A DNA stretch of 64,000 nucleotides from Xiphias gladius (Eukaryota; Chordata; Actinopteri; Istiophoriformes; Xiphiidae), in the NCBI RefSeq assembly GCF_016859285.1, contig NC_053414.1, positions 13,021,517 through 13,085,516 of the forward strand, read 5' to 3'. Positions 19,508-55,261 of the stretch are shown piece after piece. A program made the position numbers and the translations under genes. Each line of letters starts with the position of its first letter. The first letter of the stretch is position 1. A model generated the notes under the pieces. It was given only the letters and a program-made list of their open reading frames with translations, searched no databases and was not told the DNA's origin.

Positions 19508-21487
19508 TCGCTGGCCTTAAAAGCTGAGCCATGTGAGGATCATAAATTGTAGCGCCGAGAAATGAGTTCATGTCATACCTCTTTTGCCTTCTCCTTAGGG
19601 TCGTGGATAGTTGGCGAGGAAATGCCTGAGAGAAAGAGCTTGAAGAAAAAGAACAACTGCTGTGATTATGTCTAGTAAACGCAAGCTTTTTATTTCACAA
19701 GATTGCTAAATGCAGGGTTGAGGTCATGAGTCCAAGTTCCCTCTTCCCCAGAAAATGTTGAACAGACACCAAAAATAAAATGTGAACATTCTAAATGCAT
19801 GAATACATTTTTTTTAAAAAACAAACAAAAAACATTTTATGTATTCAGTTATGTTCTCTGTACTGTAGATTAGTATTTTTAGGCTCAGTATCTCTAAATT
19901 CAGCAGTTTTTTTTGGTCCAAAAATAAATTGATAGATAGTTAAAAAATAAAATGTAAGAAAGATTCACGCTGAACCAAGTGCTTTACAGAGAATAAATTA
20001 TGAGATAATTTGACTGATGATTACAATCAAAACACGGACATGATTAAGGGGATATAAGTGAATTAATGAAAACATAGAATATCTGGATAAAATCATAACA
20101 ACAAAACTGCATTACAAAGAGAACAAATAAAATAAATAAATAAAAATAGAGTGACCAGCCACATCTCCATGGCAACTGGTAGAGGCTAAAGAATGATATT
20201 CCTAGTAAACAGCTGATGGATCATTTTTTTCAAGAGACAACGTTGAAAGAAAAAGTCATTGCACAACTCAGTGCATAAAGAATTATTACTAACTTTTTTT
20301 TGGCTAGTTACATATTTCTTGGCATATTATTATGCCCAGTAATTCTACTTGCTAAATGGACGACTGCAGCCAGGGATCTTAGAAAAACATAGGTTAAAAA
20401 AAAAAAAAAGAAAAAAAATATATATAAAAAATAAAATAATAAATGTTTTATTATCATTATTATTTTTGGCATTTTGCTTTTATTTGACAGTTCACAGTAG
20501 AAAGAGACTGGAAATATGGAGCGAGAGCGAGGGGAGGTGACCTGCAACAAAGCTGGATCAATTGATTAGACTGAACCCACATCTTAGACCACACCACACC
20601 ATTTTATTTTTTCTTTTTTTAATTTTTTAAAATTTTCTGTACATCTTCACTTCTATTCTATTCTCTGTAGATTTTCACTTAATCACTCTTTAATCTTCTT
20701 CTCCACACCTTCTCCAGGAAAAAAAAAGGAACGTGGGAAAAAATGGGCCTTTTTTTCTTTATTTCTTTTATTCAAAAAACAAAAAAAAAAAAAAAACAAA
20801 ACAAAAAAAAATTTAAAAATTTCCCTAAATTCCCCCCTTAAACCCCCCCCCCTCCCTAAAAAAAAAAAAAAAAATCAAAGAAAAACACTACTTATGACTC
20901 GGTGTCCTCAGTGGCATTCTTTTCCATCGCATTGGTTTATAATGATGATGAAAATATCTATATATATTACAAAAAAATAGAAGAACTCTCCATTAGATGA
21001 GAGCTGAGAACCTGTTGTGTTTGAAATGTTCTGACTGAGAAGAAAAGAGTCCATTGCGATCGTCATCGCTGTCATGCTTAAGCGAAAGGAAAGCTGTTTT
21101 TTTTTTTTTTTCAGGGGGTGTGGGTCAGCTGTGTAGTGCTGAAGGTGCCTGCTAATGTATTCATATATTTTCATTTTGATCATTTTTTTTTGATGCATCA
21201 TCAATTTCCACGTTCAATTATCAACAGTTTGTGGTGGTTGGAGGGGAGGAGGTCATGGGGGAACCTCCCAGCTCTCCAGCTCAGATTTTTTCCCGTCCTT
21301 TTTTTTTTTTTATTTAGAAAAGTTGTAATGGAAATAAAAAGGTATTTTATTTTTACTAGCAACAGTCATTGTAAAAGTTGTAGTAGTTAGTGTTGTAGTT
21401 TGTTTTGTTTGAGTTTTTCTTGTTGATCTCCTCCACAATGATGAAAAAAATGAAAGAGCTGATTAAAATAAATATAATTAATTATAA

Positions 21488-21490
<3 letters not shown>

Positions 21491-21534
<44 letters not shown>

Positions 21535-21561
21535 GAAATAAAAAAAAAAAAAAAAAAAAAA
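21491..21561 (+). repeat. Poly(A) tracts
   Basis: Two A runs of about 39 and 20 bases are separated by TTTTAGAAATA. This is either retroposon tail debris or slippage-prone simple sequence. Exact length is likely unreliable in an assembly. Confidence 0.85.
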
Positions 21562-22589
21562 TCTATTTATGTCTTATATCTGTGCCTAGTGCTTCTTTTT
21601 CTTTGTGTTTCCTTTTTTCTGTTCTTGTTGTGTTTTTTTATTTTTGTAGTGTATAAAATAGGTGCAAAGTAACTGAGTACATTTATTAAAGTACTGTACT
21701 TAACAGTTTTAATGTTCTTGTACTTAACTTGAGTATTTCCATTTTAGGCTACTTCATACTTCTACTACACTACGTTTCAGAGGGAAATATTGGGCTTTTT
21801 ACGATGCATTGTTACAGATTAAGCCATGTCCAACATGGCTGCAACGACCCACAGGGGGCTGTTGGGCAAAAATGAGGCGTGGGGCCTCCACTGACTCCCT
21901 GCTCCTTCCACTTTCTGAGCACTTTGTTACCCAGTCACCTTCAAGGGCAGCAGACTACACATGGCATGGCATGGCAGCTTCATTATGTATTGACGTATAT
22001 ATCTACCCCAGTTATGCACAATGTCAAGTTCATCTCTGGAATTGTAATTAAAAACAAATATTTTCAACTCAGCTGAGTTAATAAAGGTCTTAATACTATA
22101 TTTCAACATAGGGCCTCGATATTGGTGTTGCAATATTAGGTAAAAATCGCTCAGGTGCCATTGTGACTGAATGCTGTACTTTCCCAAACCAATTTGCACT
22201 TAGTTAAAAAATCATAAACCAGCTGCTCCACAGTGAACCTGGGGCTTTTGGGCCCCTGGGGGTCTGGGGCCCCAGGGCTGTTGTCCACTTTTTGTCTGGG
22301 TGGTAATCCAGCCTTGGCAAACACCATATAAGGCTGTTAAAACGACCCCAACCTCATCCACCCACAACATTAATACGCTTCTTATATGTCTATACATCAG
22401 TAATAACAATCCAGTAATACTAGACATAATAACACAGCACAGGCAGGAGCCACCCTGCGGCACAATGAGTACTTTTACTTTGGATACCTAAGTATATTTT
22501 GCCATGGAAGGATGAAAGAATGGTCTGTGCCCAGTAGGCCTGGGCCAGAACTTTCAGATGAAGTGACAGTGTTAACACTCCATGTTGGA

Positions 22590-22770
22590 AAATCCATCAA
22601 ATGACACAAAGACCAAAAACCACAAAGAGACACATAACGACCACACAGAGATGTAAGACAATCACAAAGAGACACAGGTAGGCTACAAAGAGATGAAAAA
22701 AATTACAAAGAGGGACTAATTGACCACAAACAGGTGCAAAATGACTACAAAGAGACGCAAAATGATCATA
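22590..22770 (+). repeat. Degenerate minisatellite, ACAAAGAGACAC type
   Basis: Imperfect 20-30 bp units with the core CACAAAGAGACAC / GACTACAAAGAGACGCAAAA. It is the same family, in opposite orientation, as the array at about 2050-2290. Confidence 0.8.
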
Positions 22771-22959
22771 TATATTACTACTTTTATTTAAGTAATTGGT
22801 CTGAATACTTGCTCCAGTACAGCTCTTGTACTGTCTTTTACAAAGTGATGAACTGAATGATTTTTTTTTTTCTCGTATTATTTTCTGTATTTTCTCCCTT
22901 TCACACAGAGCAATGAATGAGTTTTCTAGCCCTTTAAATGACTCCTTCACTGACTGCTG

Positions 22960-23200
22960 ATCAGCCACGTATCGCCACGTTTGCGCGCAGGCGCAGTGAA
23001 GTCACAGTTGTGTTCCGGGGTCGGTCACTCAGTGTACACAGTGTTAAAAAAAAAAAAAATTAAAAAAAAGAAATCATCATTGTGTACATATTTTCTCTTC
23101 TTCTGATATATTCACCGCACGGACCACGGAGAGGGGAGTCTGGGAGTTTCCTTAGAAGGAGAGACGTTTTGAGTGCGGCACCGAAGGGACGTCTGTAAAG
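22960..23200 (+). promoter_or_regulatory. uso1: USO1 promoter and 5' UTR
   Basis: A GC-rich, TATA-less region directly precedes the USO1 ATG. It contains an NRF1-like element GCGCGCAGGCGCAG at 22983-22996 and an ETS-type core TTCCGG (complement CCGGAA) at 23013-23018. Both are usual in housekeeping promoters. The ATG at 23201 sits in the context GTAAAGATGA, with A at -3. Confidence 0.6.
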
Positions 23201-46826
<23,626 letters not shown>

Positions 46827-47660
46827 AGAAAAATGCTGGAAGAAGAAAAATTAGAGGTGGGGAATTTGTCTGCCAGCAGGCCAGAAAAGACTTTACAGGA
46901 ACACACGCGAGAAACTGACGAACAGGACAAATATACTGAAGGAGTTTCTTTTTCCTGCTGCCATGCTACCTTCATTTTTTCTCGACCTCCCATCACATCA
47001 CACGTATTTGTTAGTTATTTTGGACATTTTTTTTTTGGTCAAGATAAGGTTTTTCTGTCATGGGATTCCGTTTTCAGTGAAAAGATCTGAACATGTCAGT
47101 GCATTCATCTCTGCTACTTTTACCATCGGTTTGTGATGGACTTTTACCAGTCTTGTGTACATTGTAATGTATTGTCATATAGTTTGGAATCACACAAAAA
47201 AACGTAAATTTTAACACACAAGTTACCTGGAACATTTAGGGAGGAGGATTTAAAATGTAGCAAAAAAAAAAATCCCAACTATGAACAGATTTGATAATAT
47301 TCTCATTTTATCATAGAGATGCTGGTGAGCTCTTGAGGCCGGATTTTTCCCATCCCGCGCACGATGCATTAGAATCACCTGCCAACATGTCACTGTGCTG
47401 AACGCTGACTTTTTCTGCCTTCACGCCCCAATCAGTTTGAGCTCGGTGTCCCAGTACTTCAACACTCAAGTTGTTCCATTTTGACGAAACAACCTAACCG
47501 CTCTACAATATGCTGCAAAACACCGAGAGAAAAGATGTAAAGACAAAAAAAGGTATTTTTGCAACTTTTTGTCCAGTACTGGCATCAAGCTTCTGTATGA
47601 TATTGTGTAACTTATGAGCCACATTGAAATGAATAAAGAATCTATCGGTCTGTATGCCTG
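46827..47660 (+). other. uso1: USO1 3' UTR
   Basis: Non-coding sequence from the TAA to shortly after the AATAAA at 47632-47637. The continuing open frame at 46833-47090 has no coding features. Confidence 0.75.
47632..47637 (+). terminator. USO1 poly(A) signal
   Basis: AATAAA in GAAATGAATAAAGAATC, about 805 nt after the stop codon and followed by TGTATGCCTGTATGG. Confidence 0.75.
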
Positions 47661-47699
47661 TATGGAGAAATAATTGTAGATAAATTAAATTTTACTAAA

Positions 47700-50030
47700 T
47701 CCACAATGAGGCTTTCATATTTGTCTTCTCAGGATTATTTATGTCTGAATATTTGGCTGGATACCTTTTAAACTTTTCAGTACATAGGTATATCAATACA
47801 AATATGATACCTGTGTTTCAGTATCTTTCTGGTATTGTGATGCCCCCGAGCTACTTCAGATTTGCCAAGCACATTATGGCAAATAATGTTTTTTTTGGAG
47901 GCGATCTAACATGCATTCCTGGTGGCATTAGCCTAAAGTATTCATAGAACAATGTGACAGGGTTGTTGATAATCTTTTTTTTGTTTGTTTGTTTTCCTTT
48001 GTGTTTTACCAGTAATTTGACAACACCTTGCGGTGGGTTCTCCTTTTGACAAATGGAAGTAAACCAGCAAATTACTCAGAAAGTTCAAACACTTTTGTTA
48101 GAGGGGAATAAAATGAATAAAATGTCAATATTCTCTGAACTAAAGGAGTTTGTCTTACGTAGGCACTGAAGGGGTTGCTGAGTATTTGTAGCTCTGGAGG
48201 ATTTCAGCACTTAAAGTACCGTATGCCATGAAGGACGACTGTTTGTTTTGGAGAGATTATCATTGTTTAGTTTCGGATACATTTTAAATCTAAAAAAAGG
48301 ATCTGTTGCACCAGATTGATCTGACCGACAGACAAGATACTTCAGTACTTTTTTGTTGGCTCAACAAAGAAATCCAAACTCTTCAAATGCATCTGTGTGG
48401 CATGTTTACACAAACAGGCGTACAAGAACGTTTTCCTAAACAAAACATAGTAAAAGTCTCAAGATTATCATTAAAATATTGACAGGAAAATTCTGATCAA
48501 AGAATAAGTAAAGCATTACAGAGCCCTTTTGTGAGTAAATGACAAATTAGAGATGCAACAATCAACTGATAAGTCGACTGAGAAAAAAATAATCTGCTAA
48601 ACTACTAAACATTTAAGGTTTTTTTTTTCCAAGCAAAAATGACGATTCTGTTTTCAGCTTCTCAAATGTGAGACTTTGGTGGTTTTCTGTGTCATAAATG
48701 ACAATAAACTGAGTATCTCTGGGTCTTGGACATTTTGCCGGACAAAATAAGACATTTAAAAAAATCACCTTGAACTCTGGGAAATGGTAAAGGGCATTTT
48801 TCATTACTTTTTGACATTTTATACACAAAATGATCAATGGAACAAATAATCGTTAGTTGACGAAAAAAACTGGGACTGCTGATAATTAAAATAATCATTA
48901 GTTGTAGCCTTATATCAAACAAGTTTCCTCTCAGCTGCATTATAAGCAGGTACTGATACAGTGAAGTAAGCTTTATGAACACATATAGCACAAAGTAATT
49001 ACAATAGCAAAATTACAATATGGAGGAACAGTGACATTTTTAGGTTAATAAAGTGCAAACATATTTGAAGAATATGGATCAGAGAGTAACCTAGTCCAAC
49101 CCCGCTTTGGTGAGAAAGGATAACATCAATAGTTTACCAGGATTTACAGGGCTTTGATATTTAAAAAAATAAAAATAAAAAAAAAGCCAAGTTACAGCAA
49201 GACGTTTTCTAGGATACTGTGGTGTCACAGAACAAGGATCAGATATACTTTGAGTTTTGTTGGCATAATCAGTGTTTCTACATGAACTGTTTCTGAGAGG
49301 CACGAAGCATCTGGCTCCATTTTTCAGAAAAAGTTCCTCTGAGAAACCTTTTTTTGTTTTTTTTTTTTTTTTTCATTTATGCAAATGTGGAGGCTGCATG
49401 AACAAACCCACGCGTGTGTACGAAGACTCTTGTGTCTGTTTTACACTCGTGGGAGAACTTTGAAGCGAGACAACTTGTCTGAGCATTTTTTGGGAATCCG
49501 ACCACTGGGCCTCTGGGCGATGAGGAGACTGATAACACAGTTCAGACTTGGTTTCGGTTAAAAAAAAAAAAAAACACGCCTTGAAGAGCTGGAAGCAGTT
49601 GGACGACCTCTGCAGAAAAACATCTTGTGTGCCATGTTTCCACGAGGCCCTATACGCCTGACAAGGTTTTACGCACTGTGCAAAAAAACAAAAACAAAAA
49701 CCAAACATGACCCTCCCTGAATATGTGTGCTGATTGCACATTTGTTATTCAAAGGGGTTAATATCTGAAGCAAATCCAGCCAGGAATTTGACAGGTGGAG
49801 GACTTTGAGATCAGAAACATGGCATGGAGGACTTCTAGAGAGGAGATGGTGAGTATACAGTTTGTGACAAGCATGACATATAACAAAAAAAACCCACACG
49901 ACCGTCCTGGTAACGTGTCTGTTCTGTTGTGAACACAACATCTAGATATCAAATGCCAAGAAGGCTGCACAACCTTTAGCACGGGGCAGGCATATCTGAG
50001 TCTCCTGCAGAGCTGAAGTCAAGACAGTAT
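47700..50030. other. Intergenic, no gene seen
   Basis: AT-rich DNA with one MITE copy (48550-48911) and short open frames lacking codon structure or domains. Confidence 0.6.
48550..48911. mobile_element. MITE copy, near full length (AGTTGCAGC-TIR family)
   Basis: It begins GAGATGCAACAATCAACTG and ends AATAATCATTAGTTGTAGCC. The interior has CAGCTTCTCAAATGTGAG, TGAGTATCTCTGGGTCTTGG and AACTCTGGGAAATGG, all landmarks of this teleost family. Confidence 0.7.
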
Positions 50031-50099
50031 GTTTTTCCACGAAGTCCCCCTCAAGGCATGTAACTCAAGACCCATTGGGTTTTCAAAGCTTGTTAAAAA

Positions 50100-51230
50100 T
50101 AACTGGGGGGGGGGGGGACTCCCAACACTATCGCGCCGGTCGACCGGCGGCGTAACCGCACGGCTCCGGCACGCACTCGTCAACCCCCTCCAGCTCCCGG
50201 AGGCGGAATGGAGGGCAAGGTGCGAGGAGAGGCGGCACCGTCCCGGGACAGGCTGTGAGCTGCTGTGAGCTGCCCGGAGGCGGGAGGAGGGCGGTGAGAC
50301 GCCACATCGCCCCTTCTGGATTCGGCCTCGGCTTCCCCCTTTCCTTACCCGGCACAAGGCTTTCACAGAGATGCTCAAGAGATGGAAATAGGTGCTCGAT
50401 GTCCTGTGTCCCAATTAGGGATCAATGCACCCCCCCCCCCCCCCCCTTTAATTTCTTTTTAGATGTAGATGTATCAGCATTGCAGCAAACGTTGGTCGGA
50501 TTTACGTTCATTTTGTTATGTGAGGTTTAAACAAAGTCAGTTTAGCGGTTTTGTTTTTTTTTTTTTTACAACAGAGGTTTGGTGGCGGTTGAGTTCGAGT
50601 GAGAAACCTGCGGCGAGTGACTGCGTTTTGTGTCGGACCCGACGAAAAGTGCGCCGCGGCTCCGTCCACGTCGACCGCGTCGTGGAGAGTTTTGAGCGGT
50701 GCGAATCAGGCGGCTGTCCGGAAGCTTGTCCGAGGCGTAGACCGCCCTCCCCGCAGACCGGGACGCTGGACAAACGCATCGACACGGCCCCGTTTACGGA
50801 TCATCGTCTTTTTTTTCTTTCTTTTTTTTCCCTTCATAATACCATAATTAAAATGATCGACCGCGAGAGGCCGCTCGCGCAGTAATGTCGCCTCTCTCGG
50901 GATGCACCGTACCTTCGGGTGGCCTTCGTGAAATCATCCTGTCACGGCGGAGTTTAACACTGGGGGGCAACAAACCCTCTCAAATCAACATGTGAGGTGA
51001 CATGTTGTCAGTGCTATGGGGGGGGGGAGCTCGGCCTACCGTTGACGGAGAGATGCCCGGGAACCGAGGTGGCACCGTTGGTCCCGAGAGCTGAGGACCA
51101 CAGGGTCACCGGAACACGACCCTCCTCTGTCTGTCGTGTGACACCGAGTGTTTCTTCTATCAGGTTCCCGCCGTCGGCGAAGGCTGCGTTCGTCAGATCA
51201 CGGAAAAGCTGCCCAGTGTACTATTAAAAA
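50100..51230 (+). promoter_or_regulatory. CpG island / promoter region
   Basis: The densest CpG stretch in the window (for example 50130-50330 and 50590-50800). It is interrupted by C and G homopolymers (50431-50447, 51018-51027). Both strands are open for 80-138 codons, which is a GC-composition effect. It most likely belongs to the gene starting at 52.5 kb or to an unannotated upstream exon. Direction is inferred only. Confidence 0.45.
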
Positions 51231-51240
51231 GGACAGCCTG

Positions 51241-52137
51241 ACACACGCGCACACACGCACACACACACACACACACCTAAAACCATATGGAATCTATGCA
51301 ACTACTGTGATATGCTTTTAGTTAGGTTAAACGCACATTTGTTTAGGGATATTGCACCATGTATGTGCAATATTCTCAACAATAATAAAGATCTTAGAAC
51401 TGGATTTTGATACACAACCCTTCTACCAGACTACCTCTTCATATTTCAGATAATATTGTGTTTTTAGAAAAGCAAACCCCCCCCCCCCAAAAAAAAAAAA
51501 ATAGCTTTACTTTACTTTTATTCTGCCCTAGATGCTAAATATCTAAACACAAACACACACACACACACACACACATACAGATATTTATGTATATATACAC
51601 GAAAAACAAATTGAAACAGACAATTACACATATCTGATGGGGACATACACATAAAACTTAATGACTCAAACGACCATAAACCGGTCAACCGCAGTGAAAC
51701 ACCATGAAGTAAAGTCCATGTCAAGTCTTGCGCCTCAAGTTTTACTCGAATAAAAATGATTTTGCAGAAAGTCCCCTTTTACGGCGATACACTATTATTT
51801 ATGTTATGTTATCATATCATTTTCTAACAGATGGATTACCCCGTAAACTGCAGTTTAACAGGGCGATTTGAGGCGGAGCTGATTTGAACTTCTTTGCATA
51901 TTGTTGCACAGTTTAGTCTATAACAATGAGTCGTATTTTATGTGCATAATCTAAAGCCTGATCAAAGTAACTAGTAACTTAAGCCCTGGTATAAACTGCC
52001 ATAAATTGAAAACACTTTACGGGTAAAATACTTTAAAATTGTACTCAACCACAGCAGAGTACTTGAGTAAATGTATTTGGTAACTTTCCGCGTCTGACCG
52101 GATGGTTTTGTCCCGTTTATAATCCAACCTTGTTTAA
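51241..52137. other. Intergenic, simple repeats
   Basis: CA runs at about 51246-51276 and 51550-51574 and a C/A homopolymer junction near 51478-51500. No gene was seen. Confidence 0.6.
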
Positions 52138-52454
52138 ATGAACATATTTGGACAGTGTGGTGAGTCTGTCCTCTGCATCCCCCAGTTTTTAGAGACTCAA
52201 CCTTTTTGGGTTGTTTTTTTTTTTTTTTTCCATCTCCCTTTAACGATCAACCTGGATTGCCTCGCCCCTCCCTCCTTCCCTCCCTCGTCGCATCCTGTGA
52301 TCGCATCTCCCCTCATCCTCCTCCTACTCCTCCTGCTCTTGCTTTTGACCCCCCCCCCCCCCCTCTCTCTCTCTCTCCCCCGGTGGCTGCGCTATGTACA
52401 GGAGGGTAGTGTCCTGTCTGTGAGCTTTTATTTTTTCTTTATTTATTTTTTTTT

Positions 52455-52682
52455 TTGGGGGGTGGGCGGGGGGGAGCGGAACTCTCAAGGTCAGGCCGGG
52501 CTTCACGACGTTTCAATGACCACCGTGCATCAACAACCGCCGGTGTTCTAGCACGACTCGCCGCTGCTCCGGCAAGCCCTCCGCCGGCTCCTCCGCCACC
52601 GCTGCAGCGCGTCACTCGGTCCTCTTCAGGGAAAACTACCACCACCTGCCGACGCGTCTCGCACCGTATGACCGTCTCAAAG
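52455..52682 (+). CDS. Probable first coding exon of an unidentified gene (partial)
   Basis: A GC-rich open frame ends at a consensus donor, ACCGTCTCAAAG|GTGAGT, at 52682. Two starts are possible. ATG 52668 gives only MTVSK before the splice. ATG 52455 gives 76 residues with an Ala/Pro-rich centre (AAAPASPPPAPPPPLQ). The short start is more typical of a GC-rich 5' UTR reading through. It is preceded by a pyrimidine-rich promoter-like stretch (52256-52400) and the CpG island. No second exon was found up to 64000, so the first intron would exceed 11 kb. Family not recognised. Confidence 0.4.
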
Positions 52683-53249
52683 GTGAGTTCACCTCACTCT
52701 CAACTCCTCCTGCAGCGTGTCCTTGGTCGCTCGTCGTTTTGCAGAGGTTTTTTTTTTTTTTTTTTTTTTATCCCCGACCCCGACCCATCGCTGCGTGATA
52801 AACCGATTTGTCCTGGCGAGAGTTTTTGGATTTCGGGCTGTGCATTCTGCAGCGTGGCTCCGGGCTGCAGCTCTGCCATGCGGCTTCACAGCTTCCTCCG
52901 ACCGGGCACGGAAACACAACCCGGCTCCAGGTTTTCCAGTGTGTGTGTGTAAGGTGTTGCGGATGAATATTCTGTGGCTAACAAAGAGGTTTACTGCTCA
53001 TTGCTGCGAGATGCAAGTTTCTGATTTCATGCCGCATAGACCTCGGAGCTTCTCTCATGGTGGACTTTAACTTAGCAGACACCACCCTCCTGAAACGATA
53101 CTGTACGTTGTTTTATGAGCTGACACAGAAGTGCACAGCTCTACCTACCGAGGCTGATTTAAAAAAAGAAATCAAATTTCTAGATTACCTTTTCTCATTG
53201 ACATAACTTCAAAGGAAAGTGGTTGATGTAAAATAAAATTACGTCCGCA

Positions 53250-53735
53250 GCTAACGATTATTCGATTAATTTGTTTGGGCTGTAAAATGTCGTGAAAGCG
53301 GTGCAAGATGCCCATTGCATGCTCGGTTACCAGCTCATTAGATGCATCCAGCTAAAACTCATGCGGTCTGATACAGCAAAGTCCTGCGAGAAGGCCTGCC
53401 TTCGTGAGGGTTAGAATGGCAGTTTGCGCTGAAATTGTTTTTAGAGAGGTGTTGAGTCAACTTCAGGATCATGTTTGGGGGAGGTAGATAGCAGCAGCAA
53501 TGTAAATTCCCAAAGCCCAGGGTGTCATCCTCAAATTGAATTTTATAAATTAAAAAAAAACAACCCAAACAGCCAAATATGTTTAGTTTGCCATCGTATA
53601 TGACAGAGAAAAGCATCAAATCCTCACATTTTAGAGGCTGGAACCAGCAAATATTTTGTATCTTTGCTCGTAAAATTGACCAAAATGATTACATGATCAT
53701 CAAAATAGTTACTGATTAGGTTTCTGTCGACTGTC
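53250..53735. mobile_element. MITE copy split by another repeat
   Basis: The left piece (about 53250-53300) is GCAGCTAACGATTATTCG onward. The right piece (about 53503-53735) is AATTCCCAAAGCCCAGGGTG onward. Both belong to the AGTTGCAGC-TIR family in consecutive consensus order. The roughly 200 bp between them matches the repeat at 7431-7640. Confidence 0.6.
53304..53502. mobile_element. Nested repeat insertion
   Basis: It shares CAGCTAAAACTCATGCGG, GAGAGGTGTTGAGTCAACTT and ATGTTTGGGGGAGG-type landmarks with a family that also has a copy at 7431-7640. It interrupts the MITE at 53250-53735. Confidence 0.55.
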
Positions 53736-54104
53736 AAATAGATTTATCCTCACTTTAAATAAAACAAGCCTATTCTTTATTTTGTTTTGGAGGACCGCTG
53801 ATGCTCCCCCACATCTCACTTTAGAAACCACTGAATGCGATTATTTTCAGCGGATTGATGAAGATTGATTGCAACTCCCAAGTACTGCTGGACCTGCACA
53901 ATATTTATATGAATTGCTGAGAAAATGAGTCGATCATTTGATTGTTCAAATGTGACGATTTTCCTGCTTTATCTTGCTGTGCATGTTAGTAGCTCGAATA
54001 TTTTTTGGGTTTTCGACTGTTGGTCGGACAAATCAAGCGGTTTGAATATTTTAACCAGCGCTGGGGGAACTTTCGAAGAGCATAAATTACACAGTATTCA
54101 TATG

Positions 54105-54463
54105 TAGTGCTGAAATGCTTAGTTGATTTGTTGATTTGTTGAGCGAAAGAAAATTAATCCCCACAACTCCTGATAACTGATTAATTGTTTAGGTCATTTA
54201 TCAAGCAGAGTATCTAACAATTAGTTGGTTCACACTTACAAAAGGTGAGATTTTCTCAACTTTATTATTACTTTATTATTATTCAATATTAAGTAAATTG
54301 AATATCTTTGGGTTCCGGATTGCTTGATGGACAAAACAAGTATTGCATTGCACTCTGGGAACTTGTGATGGGCACTTTCGGTGGCTTTATGCATCCTACA
54401 GACTAAACAGTGATTAAAAAAAATATATATATCAGCGATGAAAATATTCGTTAGTCGCAGCCC
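54105..54463. mobile_element. MITE copy (AGTTGCAGC-TIR family)
   Basis: It runs from AGTGCTGAAATGCTTAGTTG to ATTCGTTAGTCGCAGCCC. Internal ATTGAATATCTTTGGGTTCC and CACTCTGGGAACTTGTGATG are family landmarks. A further degenerate piece precedes it (about 53880-54090). Confidence 0.65.
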
Positions 54464-55261
54464 AAAGTCATTTGTCCCGTAAGCAACAGTTCCTTGAAAT
54501 ATATCGAGAATACATTGTATTGTACCCACGCAGTTAGTATCATCTTCATGTCGGCAAAACGCATAATTAGTTATAAGTGAGCTCTGTTATTTTTGCTGCG
54601 TGGGTGACTGTATTCTGTCCAGCCACCAGTTCACCAGATGGTTTGGATCTATTGTTTTCGCTCAGTTTTGTCTTGATGGACATATACAAACTTAAGACAA
54701 AAGAAAAAAGCAGTTTGAGAGCTCTGTGCCTAATGACCCGAGTCTAATGCTCACCACATGTGGAGCAGTGGGGGAGATTTAGGACTTTGTGCCAATTGGC
54801 TCTCCTAGTGTGGCATGGCACATCACTTCCAGAGGGGCAGGTCCAGGGCATGCACTTTGTTTGGATTCGAGTACAGTTTACCATTAGGCACTGTTTGTGG
54901 ACTATAAGTGGTATCGTGTTGTGCTGATGTGACCGTACCGACTTATGGCTTCACAAAATTTTTGTTGTCCAAAGTGAATGAGTCAAAGCTAATTGTGATT
55001 ATATACTAACGAAATTAGTTACTGAAAGGTTTTGTTCAATGCAGTTGAGGAGTGGGTCACATTTCAGACAGACTGATCATCAATTTGATTGTTTCACTTG
55101 TGATTTTTGTTTATTTGCTATATCATGATATGCTAACAACAGAAACCGTGAGGTTTTTTTTTTTTTTTTTTAGTTCAAAGTTCATGTTTAGAGTATAGAT
55201 TTAACCTTTTACTCATGCTTGAATACCACTTAATGCTGTAATGTCCACGAGGTGAGAGGAG

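Larger units (their letters stand above)
19700..22960. other. Intergenic, AT-rich, low-complexity stretch
   Basis: No coding exon was supported. About 20580-20880 and 21490-21561 are simple-sequence rich (A, T and C homopolymers). The short open frames here encode Phe/Lys runs and are composition artefacts. Confidence 0.6.

Noticed and set aside
50019..50885. Several 80-138 codon frames on both strands at 50.0-50.9 kb
   Set aside because: All frames are open because the CpG island is GC-rich. There is no conserved motif, and homopolymers cut through them.
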